This document shows, one piece after another, positions 48,460 to 57,330 of a stretch of DNA of 57,358 nucleotides. Origin of the DNA: a virus. Below the pieces are notes generated by a model. It was given only the letters and a program-made list of their open reading frames with translations, ran no database searches and was not told where the DNA came from. The stretch spans positions 1 through 57,358 of IMG/VR virus record IMGVR_UViG_3300035698_021114. One strand, written 5' to 3'. A program made the position numbers and the translations under genes. Position 1 is the first letter of the stretch. Every line of letters starts with the position of its first letter.

Positions 48460-48897
48460 ATGACATTAACACCAGAGGATATAAGAAACGACTTCAAGAA
48501 ATTTGTTGGTCTATATGGAGAGGTTGTAAGAATAAGATATTTTACCCCATCAGGTGCAGATGCAAATTATGATGATGAAGTTACCCTTATAAGATCTGGG
48601 AATGATACATATACATCAGGAATAAGATACCCAATTAAAGCCACCAGAGGAAGCCATACAGCATTGTTATTAGAACAAGGACGAATACAACAAAGCGATA
48701 CTAAACTTTATATTCCAGGAGATATACAGACCTCAGGGATTGTTAGGGTTGGCTTTGGAGGAAATCCTCCTAATGGAACTAATGAATATTCAATTATTGA
48801 AGAAGGAGTTGAAGCTCCACCTTTAGTTGGAGGACAAACTCCATTCAATGGTATGTTTATTAGATATCTAACAACAGGAAGTTTGGCATATGAATAA
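48460..48897 (+). CDS. Head-tail stopper-like protein, 145 aa
   Basis: LYGEVVRIRYFTPSGADANYDDEVTL and LYIPGDIQTSGIVRVGF form a small beta barrel like head closure proteins (gp16/FII type). Position between adaptor and gp10-like gene agrees. Seals DNA in the filled head. Overlaps the next start by one base. Confidence 0.65.
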   Translation: MTLTPEDIRNDFKKFVGLYGEVVRIRYFTPSGADANYDDEVTLIRSGNDTYTSGIRYPIKATRGSHTALLLEQGRIQQSDTKLYIPGDIQTSGIVRVGFGGNPPNGTNEYSIIEEGVEAPPLVGGQTPFNGMFIRYLTTGSLAYE

Positions 48898-49268
48898 TGG
48901 TAAAAATTAAGATAAATGTAACTGGTTTGCTTAAGATAACTAAAAATACTAATAAAATTTTTAAGAGACATACAGATAAACTTAATAAAGCAATTCATGA
49001 TGCAGGATTTTTTTTAGAAGGAGAAGTCAAAGAGAGTATTGCAGGAAGAAGGGCTGAAAAGAAAAGTGTAGATACAGGAGAGTTTTTACAGAATGTATCA
49101 ACAAATAATAAAGAAAAATTAATATCAGATGTATTCAGTCCAACTAATCATGGTATATTCCTTGAGAAAGGAACTTCAAGGATTAAGCCAAGAAGACATT
49201 TTGGGAATAGTTTGAAAAGAAATAAATCAAGAATACTTAAAAAGATTAAAAAAGATATTGCAATGTAG
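48897..49268 (+). CDS. HK97 gp10-like tail completion protein
   Basis: 123 residues: basic helical start, FFLEGEVKESIAGRRAEKKSVDTGEF and NHGIFLEKGTSRIKPRRHFGNSL, the typical G-X-S-R-hX-P-R-X-F end of gp10 family proteins. Helps terminate or attach the tail. Confidence 0.85.
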   Translation: MVKIKINVTGLLKITKNTNKIFKRHTDKLNKAIHDAGFFLEGEVKESIAGRRAEKKSVDTGEFLQNVSTNNKEKLISDVFSPTNHGIFLEKGTSRIKPRRHFGNSLKRNKSRILKKIKKDIAM

Positions 49269-49270
49269 TT

Positions 49271-49304
49271 CCAAGCGAGGAATTACTTTTCCCACCAAGC
49301 GAGG
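49271..49304 (+). repeat. Direct repeat CCAAGCGAGG, two copies
   Basis: Copies at 49271-49280 and 49295-49304, 24 bases apart. The second forms the ribosome site (GAGGTGAACA) of the tail-terminator gene at 49311. Likely a small tandem duplication with a decoy ribosome site. The two copies hold CG dinucleotides, rare in this genome. Confidence 0.6.
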
Positions 49305-49310
49305 TGAACA

Positions 49311-49766
49311 ATGATAGAGACAAACAATTTTATTACAGATACAGTTAAATATGTTAGAGATACTCTAGCCTCTGGTCTAACTGATCCAATTTCTTCTTTA
49401 CGATCTGGTAGGGATAAATTTGTCATGACTTCTTATCCTGAAAGACCTGTAAAGTATCCTATCATTACTGTTATTGAAAATGGAACAGCAGATGATAGAC
49501 CAGCAGGAATGCAAAGCATAATTAATTTAGTTTCTATTCCAGTTGAAATTAGAGTCTGGGCAAAAGATATGAAAACAAAAGACAGATTAGCAACTCAAAC
49601 TTACAATTTATTAAGGAGTATTCAGTTTAGTGGTGCAAGTTTAGCCTCAACTGAAGCAGGACTCTATGACTTTAAACTTAACTCAATGGTTAATGTAGAT
49701 GAATCTGGCAAAGCTGGAATCAAAAGTAAAGTCATGGAAGTAGAATATTTATATATAACAACATAG
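49311..49766 (+). CDS. Tail terminator-like protein
   Basis: 151 residues. SYPERPVKYPIITVIENG, VEIRVWAKDMKTKDRLATQTYNLLRSI and YDFKLNSMVNVDESGKAGIKSKVMEVEY match the alpha/beta tail terminators (gpU-like) in order. Caps the growing tail tube. GTG/ATG start of the next gene overlaps its stop region. Confidence 0.7.
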   Translation: MIETNNFITDTVKYVRDTLASGLTDPISSLRSGRDKFVMTSYPERPVKYPIITVIENGTADDRPAGMQSIINLVSIPVEIRVWAKDMKTKDRLATQTYNLLRSIQFSGASLASTEAGLYDFKLNSMVNVDESGKAGIKSKVMEVEYLYITT

Positions 49767-49775
49767 GTGATAGAG

Positions 49776-50759
49776 ATGGGATTTTTAATAGCAGATAAAA
49801 ATAAAGTAGGTTGGAGATTTGAAAGTGGTACTTATGCAAATCCAACTGGAGCCAGTTTAGTTTGGCCAGGATTAATTCAAGATAGTACCCCAGATGATAA
49901 CCCAAATACAGTACAGCATAGATATGCTGGAGCTGGAACAAGAGATGTTAGTTTACACACTGATGGACCTCTTGATCATGCAGGAGTGTATAGTTTCTAT
50001 CCACAGAATTGGAAATTTTTACAGTTTGTAGCAGGAAGTATTGGAACAGCAAATGGTTCAGTACATACTTTTGTAGCAACTAATTCATGTGATGGCAACA
50101 ATTATACATCAGGTGAAAAATGTCCATTCATAAGTTTTTCATTAGAGGATGGTCAGCAATGTAATCCAGCAACAGGACAAAACTTCATAAGAACTTATAA
50201 TGGTTGTATGGTTAATAGTATGACTGTATCAACTTCACAAGGAGAGCCACTTACAGCTGAGATTAATTACATGGCAAAAGAAATGATTCAGAGTTCAGGA
50301 GCTACTACTCCAATGACAGCTGACAACACAACCATACCATATTTATGGAGTCATTCAAAACTTAATATTCCAAATGGAACTATTTATGATACATTAAAAT
50401 CATGGACATGGTCATGGAACAATAACATTGAAGCTCCTCATTATTGTAATGGTAGTAGAGAAGTGAGTCAACCTTATCCATTAAATAGAGATCATACATT
50501 TGAAGCTGTATTTGATGCAACTGCAGAAAAGGCTAAGATATTATATGAACAATATTTTATTGGTGGAAGTGAATTCAATGCAATGTTAGATGTTATCAAA
50601 TCAGGAAGTGAATTCTTAAATGTTGCTATGAGTGGTTGCAAGTTAACAGCTATGACAGCACCAACTGGAAAAGAAGGTATCAATGAACAAACAATAACAA
50701 TTGTACCAAAAACAGTACATCCAGTTGCAGTTGATGAAGTTGTTTACATAGGATTTTAA
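49776..50759 (+). CDS. Major tail tube protein
   Basis: 327 residues from the ATG at 49776 (AGGTGATAGAG upstream). KNKVGWRFESGTYANPTGASLVWPG, SLEDGQQC, GCMVNSMTVSTSQGEPLTAEINYMAKEM and SWTWSWNNNIEAPH are characteristic of tail tube proteins of long-tailed viruses. Its position before the assembly chaperones confirms it. Polymerises around the tape measure. Confidence 0.85.
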   Translation: MGFLIADKNKVGWRFESGTYANPTGASLVWPGLIQDSTPDDNPNTVQHRYAGAGTRDVSLHTDGPLDHAGVYSFYPQNWKFLQFVAGSIGTANGSVHTFVATNSCDGNNYTSGEKCPFISFSLEDGQQCNPATGQNFIRTYNGCMVNSMTVSTSQGEPLTAEINYMAKEMIQSSGATTPMTADNTTIPYLWSHSKLNIPNGTIYDTLKSWTWSWNNNIEAPHYCNGSREVSQPYPLNRDHTFEAVFDATAEKAKILYEQYFIGGSEFNAMLDVIKSGSEFLNVAMSGCKLTAMTAPTGKEGINEQTITIVPKTVHPVAVDEVVYIGF

Positions 50760-50769
50760 GGTGAAATAG

Positions 50770-51045
50770 ATGGAATTAAAGGAAAAAGAAATAACAATAA
50801 ATAATGTGCAATTCAAGTTGAGAGAACTAAGTTGGGACAGGATTATGACTTTATTAGATGAAGGACATTCCTGCAGGAGAGAGACTGAATTAACTATTAT
50901 TGATCCAAAGGATTTATCATTTTTAGATTCTTGGGATAAACACAAAGGAATGGAACTATGGGCTGCAATTAAAAAAATTAATTTAAGACCTATGGAGAAA
51001 GACAAAGCAGATTTTCAGCAGCAAGAGACTACAAAGACAAAATAG
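50770..51045 (+). CDS. Tail assembly chaperone, upstream frame (G-like)
   Basis: 91 residues. MELKEKEITINNVQFKLREL and SWDKHKGMELWAAIKKINLRP fit the small chaperones before the tape measure. It ends ACA-AAA-TAG. The -1 frame is open from 50982 to 51206, so a share of ribosomes could slip and make the long form, as in lambda G/GT. Bind and protect the tape measure during tail assembly. Confidence 0.75.
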   Translation: MELKEKEITINNVQFKLRELSWDRIMTLLDEGHSCRRETELTIIDPKDLSFLDSWDKHKGMELWAAIKKINLRPMEKDKADFQQQETTKTK

Positions 51046-51206
51046 AATGGTGGCTTGTCAGTACCTTTACATGGGCAACCCCGTGGAATGTTAGGAAACT
51101 TTCATTCCCATACATTCAATGGCTAATACAGAAATGGAATGCAGATCAGCTGAAAAAAAAGAACAAGAGTAATCAAACAAATAAATTGAAGATAAGGCAA
51201 TGGTAA
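51039..51206 (+). CDS. Tail assembly chaperone, frameshift extension (T-like)
   Basis: No start codon in this frame. Read in -1 from A-AAA-TAG (51039-51045) it gives KIEWWLVSTFTWATPWNVRK...LKIRQW, about 55 residues with the Trp/Pro-rich look of chaperone extensions. It ends one base before the tape-measure ATG. The slip of tRNA-Lys from AAA to AAA at a stop codon is my best site; slippage between 50982 and 51042 elsewhere is possible. Confidence 0.65.
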   Translation, partial: KIEWWLVSTFTWATPWNVRKLSFPYIQWLIQKWNADQLKKKNKSNQTNKLKIRQW

Positions 51207-51207
51207 A

Positions 51208-52695
51208 ATGGGACAGACTGTAGGAGAATTGATAGTTGTAATTAAAGCTGATAACAAACAGTTCAAAAAAGAGCTTGCAGAGATGAAGAAGTCTTTAAAA
51301 AATACTGAAAAATCTTTGTCTGGAATAGGTGGTGGTCTGAAAAATTTTATAGGAATTTTAGGAGCTGCAGGAATTGCTGGCACTGCTATTAATGGTATCA
51401 GGATATTTTCTCAGGAAGCAATTAATTTAGCTTTTCAAATGGAAGGACTTGAGAATGCATTCAATAAGATGGCAGGAGAATCTGCTCCTGAATTACTTGT
51501 TGCTATTCAGAAAGCATCTGCTGGTACAGTATCAGGAATTGATGCAATTGCAGCTGCCAACAAAGCAATGCTGTTAGGGATTGATCAAGAGTCTTTACCA
51601 CAGATGATGGAAATTGCTAGGGCTTCCGCTCAAGCTATGGGGACAAGTGTAACTGATGCCTTTAATGACATAGCTATTGGTCTGGGTAGACAGTCTAAAC
51701 TTATTCTTGATAACTTAGGTATTATTGTTAATGTAGAATCTTCATATGAAAAATATGCTGTACAGTTAGGAAAGACAGCTTCACAACTAACAGATGCTGA
51801 AAAGAAACAAGGTTTCATAAATGAAACTATGAGGATTGGAGCAAAGAATGTTGAGAATATGGGAGGAGCTTTAGACACTAATAGAGAAGCAGTCCAAAAG
51901 TTACAAGCTAGATGGAAAGATTTTCAAACGGATTTTGGAGAAAACCTGTCTGATAACATAGGTGGGATGGCACAATGGATAGAGAAATTTATATCAATTG
52001 ATGAGAACATGGATAACATTGTTAGGAATCTAGATGTATTAGAAGGCAAAGAAGAAAAAGCTTTTGGAAAAGGTATCCTTAGCAAGTTAGCAGATTTTGC
52101 AGAAGCTTTAGGTGTTGAAATTCCAGATGAGCTTAGGAATTTGCAAGGCACTATGGATGATATTAATGAAGCAACAGGACTTGCATCTGAAAAAACAGAG
52201 GAACTTGTTTCAGCTAAGCATCAAGAAACTGAAGCAGTTTCAGATCATGTTATGAAATTGATTATGGAGAAAAATCAATTTGGAGCTCTTAGTAAAGAAT
52301 ACAACAGGATCATTGCATCAACATCTATATATACAGAAGAAGTAAATGACAATTCAAAAGCAATAGCAAATGGTAATAAGCTATTACAAGAGAGGAAAGA
52401 GAGATTAGATTCAATTAGGAAAGCACAGACTAAACTTGTAGAAGCTTTTGGCTCTGCTAAAGATTTTGAAAAAGAAAAATCTCAAATTAGAAGAGGCAAA
52501 GTTGAAGCTAGTCCTGAAATTAGGAAATTATTTGGTCTTAATGATGGAGAGGTTTCTGGCTTAGACACCCCTGCCTCTGCAGTATCAAGTGGTGGCAATA
52601 CAGTCATTATGCAAATTGAAAATGTTAATGGTGGCAATGCTGAAGAATTAGCAGATGAATTACAAAGAGAATTGGAAGGAAAAATAACAACTTAA
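51208..52695 (+). CDS. Tape measure protein
   Basis: 495 residues. VGELIVVIKADNKQFKKELAEMKKSL is the classic start; GGLKNFIGILGAAGIAGTAING is the hydrophobic segment; long helices follow. At about 0.15 nm per residue (known relation) the tail would be roughly 70-75 nm, a short siphovirus tail. Sets tail length and may help DNA pass the envelope. Confidence 0.88.
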   Translation: MGQTVGELIVVIKADNKQFKKELAEMKKSLKNTEKSLSGIGGGLKNFIGILGAAGIAGTAINGIRIFSQEAINLAFQMEGLENAFNKMAGESAPELLVAIQKASAGTVSGIDAIAAANKAMLLGIDQESLPQMMEIARASAQAMGTSVTDAFNDIAIGLGRQSKLILDNLGIIVNVESSYEKYAVQLGKTASQLTDAEKKQGFINETMRIGAKNVENMGGALDTNREAVQKLQARWKDFQTDFGENLSDNIGGMAQWIEKFISIDENMDNIVRNLDVLEGKEEKAFGKGILSKLADFAEALGVEIPDELRNLQGTMDDINEATGLASEKTEELVSAKHQETEAVSDHVMKLIMEKNQFGALSKEYNRIIASTSIYTEEVNDNSKAIANGNKLLQERKERLDSIRKAQTKLVEAFGSAKDFEKEKSQIRRGKVEASPEIRKLFGLNDGEVSGLDTPASAVSSGGNTVIMQIENVNGGNAEELADELQRELEGKITT

Positions 52696-52696
52696 A

Positions 52697-54256
52697 ATGG
52701 CTACAGATGCAAATTATTGTGTAGTTGATATTGCAACAACTAGATATACAGATGTAAGAAGTGCAGAAGTTAGAGCTGCAACTGCTGACAACAATTCATC
52801 TAGTTTTTTTAAGGCTGTGTTTGATAATCAAAATGGTATTTATAATAATACATTTACTCTTAATGATGAAGTAATAATTCATTCAACTGACATCTCAAAT
52901 CCTTATGATGATTTAGGAGGATCATCTTGGGAGAACAAAATATTTTTAGGGGTTATTGAAGATATAAATTCAACAGAAGATTCAAAGGGAAGGGCTAGAC
53001 TTATATTGTCTGGCAGAGATTATTCAGCAATCTTGCAAGATATTACAGTTGAACCAACCATATATAATGATACTGAAATTTCAGAGATTGTAACAAATCT
53101 TATGGCTACATATGCACCACAGATTACAATTACCAATGTTAATGTTACAGCAGTAACACTTACTAATTTTAGAATAAATCAAAGAACTTTGTTTGATGTA
53201 TTACAAGAGCTTGCAGCATTAGCAGGATTTTTCTTTTATGTTAGTGTTGAGAAAGATCTACATTTTGAAGTTAAAGATTCCCAGAGTAGTGGACTAACTC
53301 TTGACAATACAAATGTTAAGAAAGCTATATTTAAAAAATCAGATAGAGAACTTTATAATAGAATTTGGGTTTATGGAGATCGAGTATTGACTAAATGGCA
53401 AAATGATTTCATATCAGATGGTGCTGGTAGTGAATTTGAATTAGAATTTAAACCACACAATACTCAAATTGCTGTGAATGGATCTATTCAACAAGGTGGT
53501 GTCTTTGAACAAGTTGAAGGAACTCCACCATCAGGTGTTCAGTATTTAGTCAATTTTGATAGACAAAAAGTTATATTTACATCAGGAGTAGATGCTGGAT
53601 TCAATTTACCAGGAAGTGGTACAGGAATTTCAGCAGTGTATGATAGAGATACTCCAATTATTAAATTTGCAGAAGACATAGACAGTCAGAATGAATTTGG
53701 AATTAAAAGTAAAGTTATTGTTGACAAAAGTATTAAAGATCCAATTTTTGCTAAAACAAAAGTGAAAAAGTTTTTAGCAGAACATAAAAATTTAAAAGTA
53801 ACTGGTGTATTAAATGATGTTAGAGGGATAACAGATGCTCTTCCAGGAAATACTGCACTGTGTAACTTCCCAAATCAAGACATCAATAGTGAAAACTATA
53901 AAATATTAGAAGTCAAATATAAATTTTCCAAGAAACAGAATTTAGCTTTTCAGAATTTAACAATTAAAGTATCTGAGAGGTCATCTGACTTGACAGACAC
54001 AGTGAAAGATATTTTATTAGAGTTAAGAAGATTACAAGCAACAGATTTATTAGACACAGATACATTCACAAGAATTCAAAGTGCAACTGGTAGTATAGGA
54101 TTGAAAGTAAAATCATGGAAAGTTGCAACAAGAGAAATTAATAATAGTTTTGTACTTGGTCACCCTATCAATGGTGTATTAGGCAGCAATGCAACAGGAC
54201 CAGTGATAGGAGATTTTAGGAGTGGACCAGTAATTATATATTCAGGAGGAGAATAA
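52697..54256 (+). CDS. Baseplate hub / tail protein
   Basis: 519 residues. An early domain (residues 15-100: VRSAEVRAATADNNSSSFFKAVFDNQNG, VIEDINSTEDSKGRARLILSGRDYSAIL) and INQRTLFDVLQELAALAGFFFYVSVEKDLHFE match gp27/gpD-like hub proteins; ends with a beta-rich tail. Starts two bases after the tape-measure stop. Forms the tail tip centre. Confidence 0.75.
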   Translation: MATDANYCVVDIATTRYTDVRSAEVRAATADNNSSSFFKAVFDNQNGIYNNTFTLNDEVIIHSTDISNPYDDLGGSSWENKIFLGVIEDINSTEDSKGRARLILSGRDYSAILQDITVEPTIYNDTEISEIVTNLMATYAPQITITNVNVTAVTLTNFRINQRTLFDVLQELAALAGFFFYVSVEKDLHFEVKDSQSSGLTLDNTNVKKAIFKKSDRELYNRIWVYGDRVLTKWQNDFISDGAGSEFELEFKPHNTQIAVNGSIQQGGVFEQVEGTPPSGVQYLVNFDRQKVIFTSGVDAGFNLPGSGTGISAVYDRDTPIIKFAEDIDSQNEFGIKSKVIVDKSIKDPIFAKTKVKKFLAEHKNLKVTGVLNDVRGITDALPGNTALCNFPNQDINSENYKILEVKYKFSKKQNLAFQNLTIKVSERSSDLTDTVKDILLELRRLQATDLLDTDTFTRIQSATGSIGLKVKSWKVATREINNSFVLGHPINGVLGSNATGPVIGDFRSGPVIIYSGGE

Positions 54257-54257
54257 G

Positions 54258-54611
54258 ATGGGAGTGACAGAAACAGGAAGATCAGGGAATGCATTGTTGC
54301 TTGGACCAAGTGGAACTATTCCTGGATATATGCTTTTAGGAAGTGGCAGTGGTGCATTCAATGTTAATCGAACAGGATTAATTGCAGAAACTAATAGGAA
54401 AGCATTTGATAATACAGATATTGCAACTGCTAAACAAATTGGTTGGGAAGCAGCATTCAGCAGTGTAACTATGAGTGGTACATTCCTTAGAGAAATAGGA
54501 GTTTCCAGTGAAGCATCAGGTGGAACTGTTTGGGATGTAGAAGCATTTCCAGCAATTGAATTTGATGGAACGATAGAATTAGAGGGGGAAATAGTTTTTG
54601 TAACATATTAA
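54258..54611 (+). CDS. Tail/adhesin beta protein, 117 aa
   Basis: Gly/Thr/Ser-rich beta protein (GNALLLGPSGTIPGYMLLGSGSGAFNVN; TMSGTFLREIGVSS). GGAGGAGAATAAG precedes the ATG. Tail-tip or fibre component by position; similar proteins occur in many siphoviruses before fibres. Confidence 0.6.
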   Translation: MGVTETGRSGNALLLGPSGTIPGYMLLGSGSGAFNVNRTGLIAETNRKAFDNTDIATAKQIGWEAAFSSVTMSGTFLREIGVSSEASGGTVWDVEAFPAIEFDGTIELEGEIVFVTY

Positions 54612-54612
54612 A

Positions 54613-54801
54613 ATGGTATTAACATATGTAGATAGTGAACCAATGACAGCTGCAAAGTTGTTAAATTCAAATATAAGATCTTGTACATTAGATGATGATA
54701 GTCAGAGACCTGTTTCTCCTACATCGGGTCTTATGATTTGGAATGGTAGCACTGCTAATTTTGAATATTATAATGGGACAGATTGGATACAGGTGATTTA
54801 A
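54613..54801 (+). CDS. Short fibre-attachment protein, 62 aa
   Basis: MVLTYVDSEPMTAAKLLNSN...TSGLMIWNGSTANFEYYNG is a shorter relative of the first 60 residues of the next gene (YTDGEVLTMGSLNN; TGLMYFDAGSGIIQYYNG), so the two probably arose by tandem duplication. Likely a tail fibre subunit. Confidence 0.6.
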   Translation: MVLTYVDSEPMTAAKLLNSNIRSCTLDDDSQRPVSPTSGLMIWNGSTANFEYYNGTDWIQVI

Positions 54802-54802
54802 A

Positions 54803-55558
54803 ATGAGTTATACAGATGGAGAAGTATTAACAATGGGAAGTTTAAACAACTTCAGACCAGAAACGATGGCACTAGAACCTTCAGGAGTTCCAGCTGTTTT
54901 GAAAACAGGATTAATGTATTTTGATGCTGGATCAGGAATTATTCAATACTACAATGGTGGTAGTTTAGTTCCTCTTGGTGGTGGTAATTTATTTTATTCA
55001 GATGCAAATTATTATGATGTGTTTGATAATTTTACAGGATTTATAGGTTCAGCTCCAGATGCAACGAAATGGTCAATTACAGATAATACTGCAGGACAAG
55101 GAGCTGCAATAGTTTCAAATTCATCAAATGCAGGTGGATCTGCTCCTGAATTAAGACTGTATATAGTTAGAACAACTGCTTCTCCAAGTTTAGAAGTTGA
55201 ATCAATAAATTTGCAATCAAACAGATTCACACATTGTACATTAGAATTAACTGGGAATAATACTAATATAGGAGTCAATCAACAACTTGAATTTGGTAAT
55301 GATACTGATGGTTGGTCTACAATTCTTAGTTGGATTGTTAAGATTGCAAGCTTTGTTGGAGATGAACAAATGGATATCACAGTAGTTCCTAAAGGATCTG
55401 ATGTGTATGATGTTTATCTGAATGGAATTCTAAGATTATCAGCAGTAACTAAAGCAAATGGAGCTCAGCTTAGATTCAGAATAGTTAATGGTGGCAGTAA
55501 TGCAACTCAAAATATTTATATAGATAATGTTTATCAATCAAAATGGTTCAGAATTTGA
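54803..55558 (+). CDS. Tail fibre / receptor-binding protein with LamG-like domain
   Basis: 251 residues. N-terminal attachment unit shared with the preceding gene (1-62), then a concanavalin/LamG-like jelly roll (about 70-250: NFTGFIGSAPDATKWSITDNT, FTHCTLELTGNNTNIGVNQQLEFGND, VYDVYLNGILRLSAV). The same fold occurs in the 1309-residue protein. Probably binds surface glycans. Confidence 0.65.
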   Translation: MSYTDGEVLTMGSLNNFRPETMALEPSGVPAVLKTGLMYFDAGSGIIQYYNGGSLVPLGGGNLFYSDANYYDVFDNFTGFIGSAPDATKWSITDNTAGQGAAIVSNSSNAGGSAPELRLYIVRTTASPSLEVESINLQSNRFTHCTLELTGNNTNIGVNQQLEFGNDTDGWSTILSWIVKIASFVGDEQMDITVVPKGSDVYDVYLNGILRLSAVTKANGAQLRFRIVNGGSNATQNIYIDNVYQSKWFRI

Positions 55559-55570
55559 AGAGGTTTAATC

Positions 55571-55873
55571 ATGACAATGAAAGTAGCAATTGCAAAGTTT
55601 GAAACACGTTTAGAAGAGCACATCAAACAACAAGACAAAGATATGCTGGAAATTAAAACTGCCATCAATGTAGGCAATAAAAATTCTGAAGATATCAAAT
55701 TGATGTTACAAACAGGACAAGGAAAGATAAAACGTAACCATATGCTTATATCTAATAATAAAACAGAAATTAAAGAGCACAAAACTAATCACTGGAAATT
55801 GATGACATTAAGTGTTAGTGTAGCTGGAGTTGTCGCTGTGATAATTTCAGCAGTCATTGCCTATTCAGGGTGA
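55571..55873 (+). CDS. XhlA-like coiled-coil membrane protein
   Basis: 100 residues: a coiled coil of about 75 residues (FETRLEEHIKQQDKDMLEIKTAINVG) and a C-terminal transmembrane helix (LSVSVAGVVAVIISAVIAYSG), the plan of haemolysin XhlA proteins encoded before phage holins. Coupled to the next gene. Likely part of lysis or exit. Confidence 0.7.
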   Translation: MTMKVAIAKFETRLEEHIKQQDKDMLEIKTAINVGNKNSEDIKLMLQTGQGKIKRNHMLISNNKTEIKEHKTNHWKLMTLSVSVAGVVAVIISAVIAYSG

Positions 55874-56127
55874 TGAAAATAAATTATAAACTATATGAGG
55901 TGTATAAATTGGAACAAGAAGATTTTTTATTTGAGAAATTATTTAAGGGTTTAGAAAGACCAGCAGTGTCTGTAATTACTATGGGATTAACATGGGTTGC
56001 AGGATATGATCAATGGGCATGGGTTGCAGGAATTAGTGCAGCAGGTATCTATGGAACAGCTAAATTTTATCTGAAACCTTACATAAAGAAAGCTTGGGAA
56101 TGGATTAAGAAAAAATTTAAAAAATAA
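55873..56127 (+). CDS. Holin-like small membrane protein
   Basis: 84 residues with two hydrophobic stretches (AVSVITMGLTWVAGY; WAWVAGISAAGIYGTAKFYL) and a very basic C-terminus (KKAWEWIKKKFKK), the features of small holins. Its ATG (55873) overlaps the previous stop. Last gene of the plus arm. Confidence 0.6.
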   Translation: MKINYKLYEVYKLEQEDFLFEKLFKGLERPAVSVITMGLTWVAGYDQWAWVAGISAAGIYGTAKFYLKPYIKKAWEWIKKKFKK

Positions 56128-56155
56128 ATTATTTCTTAATTATTTCTATTATTTT
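56104..56155. terminator. Convergent end of both transcription arms
   Basis: The plus gene stops at 56127 and the minus gene stops at 56129, one base apart. T-rich runs follow in each direction (CTATTATTTTTTTTG on plus; the complement of AAAAAATTTAAAAAAT on minus), enough for archaeal termination. Confidence 0.5.
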
Positions 56156-57220
56156 TTTTGCAGAATTATCCCAAGTAAAGTCCTTAATACTATTTTGACA
56201 TTTCTCACTCATACTTTTAATAATATGCTGATTCTCAAATGACCATCTTAAGATTTTTTTCAACTCATCATGGTCTGGAGTTGCCCATTTGATTCCTTCA
56301 TATTGCATGTCATGTTTAACTTCAACTAATTCATAACCAATGTCAAAACTATTACAAGGTTTCATATAATCTGTTTGTCCTCCAAATCCTGTTTGTATAA
56401 CAGGAAGACCACATGCTAAAGCTTCAAGTCCAGGAATGTTAAATGCTTCTGCTCTGGTGGGGCACACAAATACATCTCCTTGATTATAAAAATTAACTAA
56501 ACTTTCATATGGTACATTGTCTGCAGTTATCCTAATGTTGCCTTTTGGTTCAACCCCTAAATTGTTTACTGCTCCTTGAATATCTTGTGGTGCATATGCA
56601 GGATTTAATTTAATAACCAACTCAACTTTTTCATCTTTATCAAACTCTTCATTGAATGCTTTTAATAAATATTGAACTCCTCCTCTGTCTTCAGTATCTC
56701 CTCTCCATCCTTTGTTGCAAATGAATGTAAACTTTTCTTTTTTATTTTCAGACTCTTTCTTAAAGAAGTTTACAAAATCTACACCATGTGGGATGACATG
56801 AATTTTATTAATGTTGAAATCTCCAATTTCTTTATCCATTGTATTAAATATTGCATCTTTAGTGTGTTGACTTGGTACAAATATCTGATCAACTCTTTCA
56901 TCAAAAATATGATTAAGCCAATACTTAGGGATCTTATCTCCTTCCCAAACTAAAAACCCAATAAACTTCTTTGGATATTGCATGATACCTAATCTCCAAT
57001 ATTGAGGAGTTCCAATCATTATAGTTGTAGACTCTTTATCAAAGTCTTTGGTAAGCATATTTAACTCAGCATCATTGACTTGACTCTCCCATCCTACTTG
57101 TTTTGGTGTATCAATTCTTATGTCAGGAGTTAACTTATACAAAGCATTTGCTAGTTTCCTAGTGTGTATGCTGTAGCCATCTGTCCCAAAAATATTACCT
57201 ATGATATTTATTTTTTTCAT
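56129..57220 (-). CDS. Family 4 (GT-B) glycosyltransferase
   Basis: 363 residues. IGNIFGTDGYSIHTRKLANAL at the start, IPHGVDFVNFF in the linker and CPTRAEAFNIPGLEALACGLPVIQTGFGGQTD with the EX7E donor motif. GGTGAAGTAA precedes the ATG at 57220. In the circle it is the last gene of the sugar operon that continues from position 100, after the Cys-rich mini-gene. Confidence 0.9.
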   Translation of the reverse strand: MKKINIIGNIFGTDGYSIHTRKLANALYKLTPDIRIDTPKQVGWESQVNDAELNMLTKDFDKESTTIMIGTPQYWRLGIMQYPKKFIGFLVWEGDKIPKYWLNHIFDERVDQIFVPSQHTKDAIFNTMDKEIGDFNINKIHVIPHGVDFVNFFKKESENKKEKFTFICNKGWRGDTEDRGGVQYLLKAFNEEFDKDEKVELVIKLNPAYAPQDIQGAVNNLGVEPKGNIRITADNVPYESLVNFYNQGDVFVCPTRAEAFNIPGLEALACGLPVIQTGFGGQTDYMKPCNSFDIGYELVEVKHDMQYEGIKWATPDHDELKKILRWSFENQHIIKSMSEKCQNSIKDFTWDNSAKKIIEIIKK

Positions 57221-57225
57221 TTACT

Positions 57226-57330
57226 TCACCACTCACATTCTCTTTTTATACAAGTTTTACATATACTTGATTTTTTATCAAATCCACAACAAATATAATT
57301 TAACCCATTAACTCGTTTCACTATAGACAT
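57226..57330 (-). CDS. Mini Cys-rich protein, 34 aa, across the circle junction
   Basis: Sequence begins MSIVKRVNGLNYICCGFDK and carries CC, CKTC and C32: six spaced residues suited to zinc. GGTGAGATGA precedes the ATG. Its first 99 bases are repeated at positions 1-99, so only the circular view shows the gene whole. Ends GGTGA, the ribosome site of the glycosyltransferase. Confidence 0.55.
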   Translation of the reverse strand: MSIVKRVNGLNYICCGFDKKSSICKTCIKRECEW

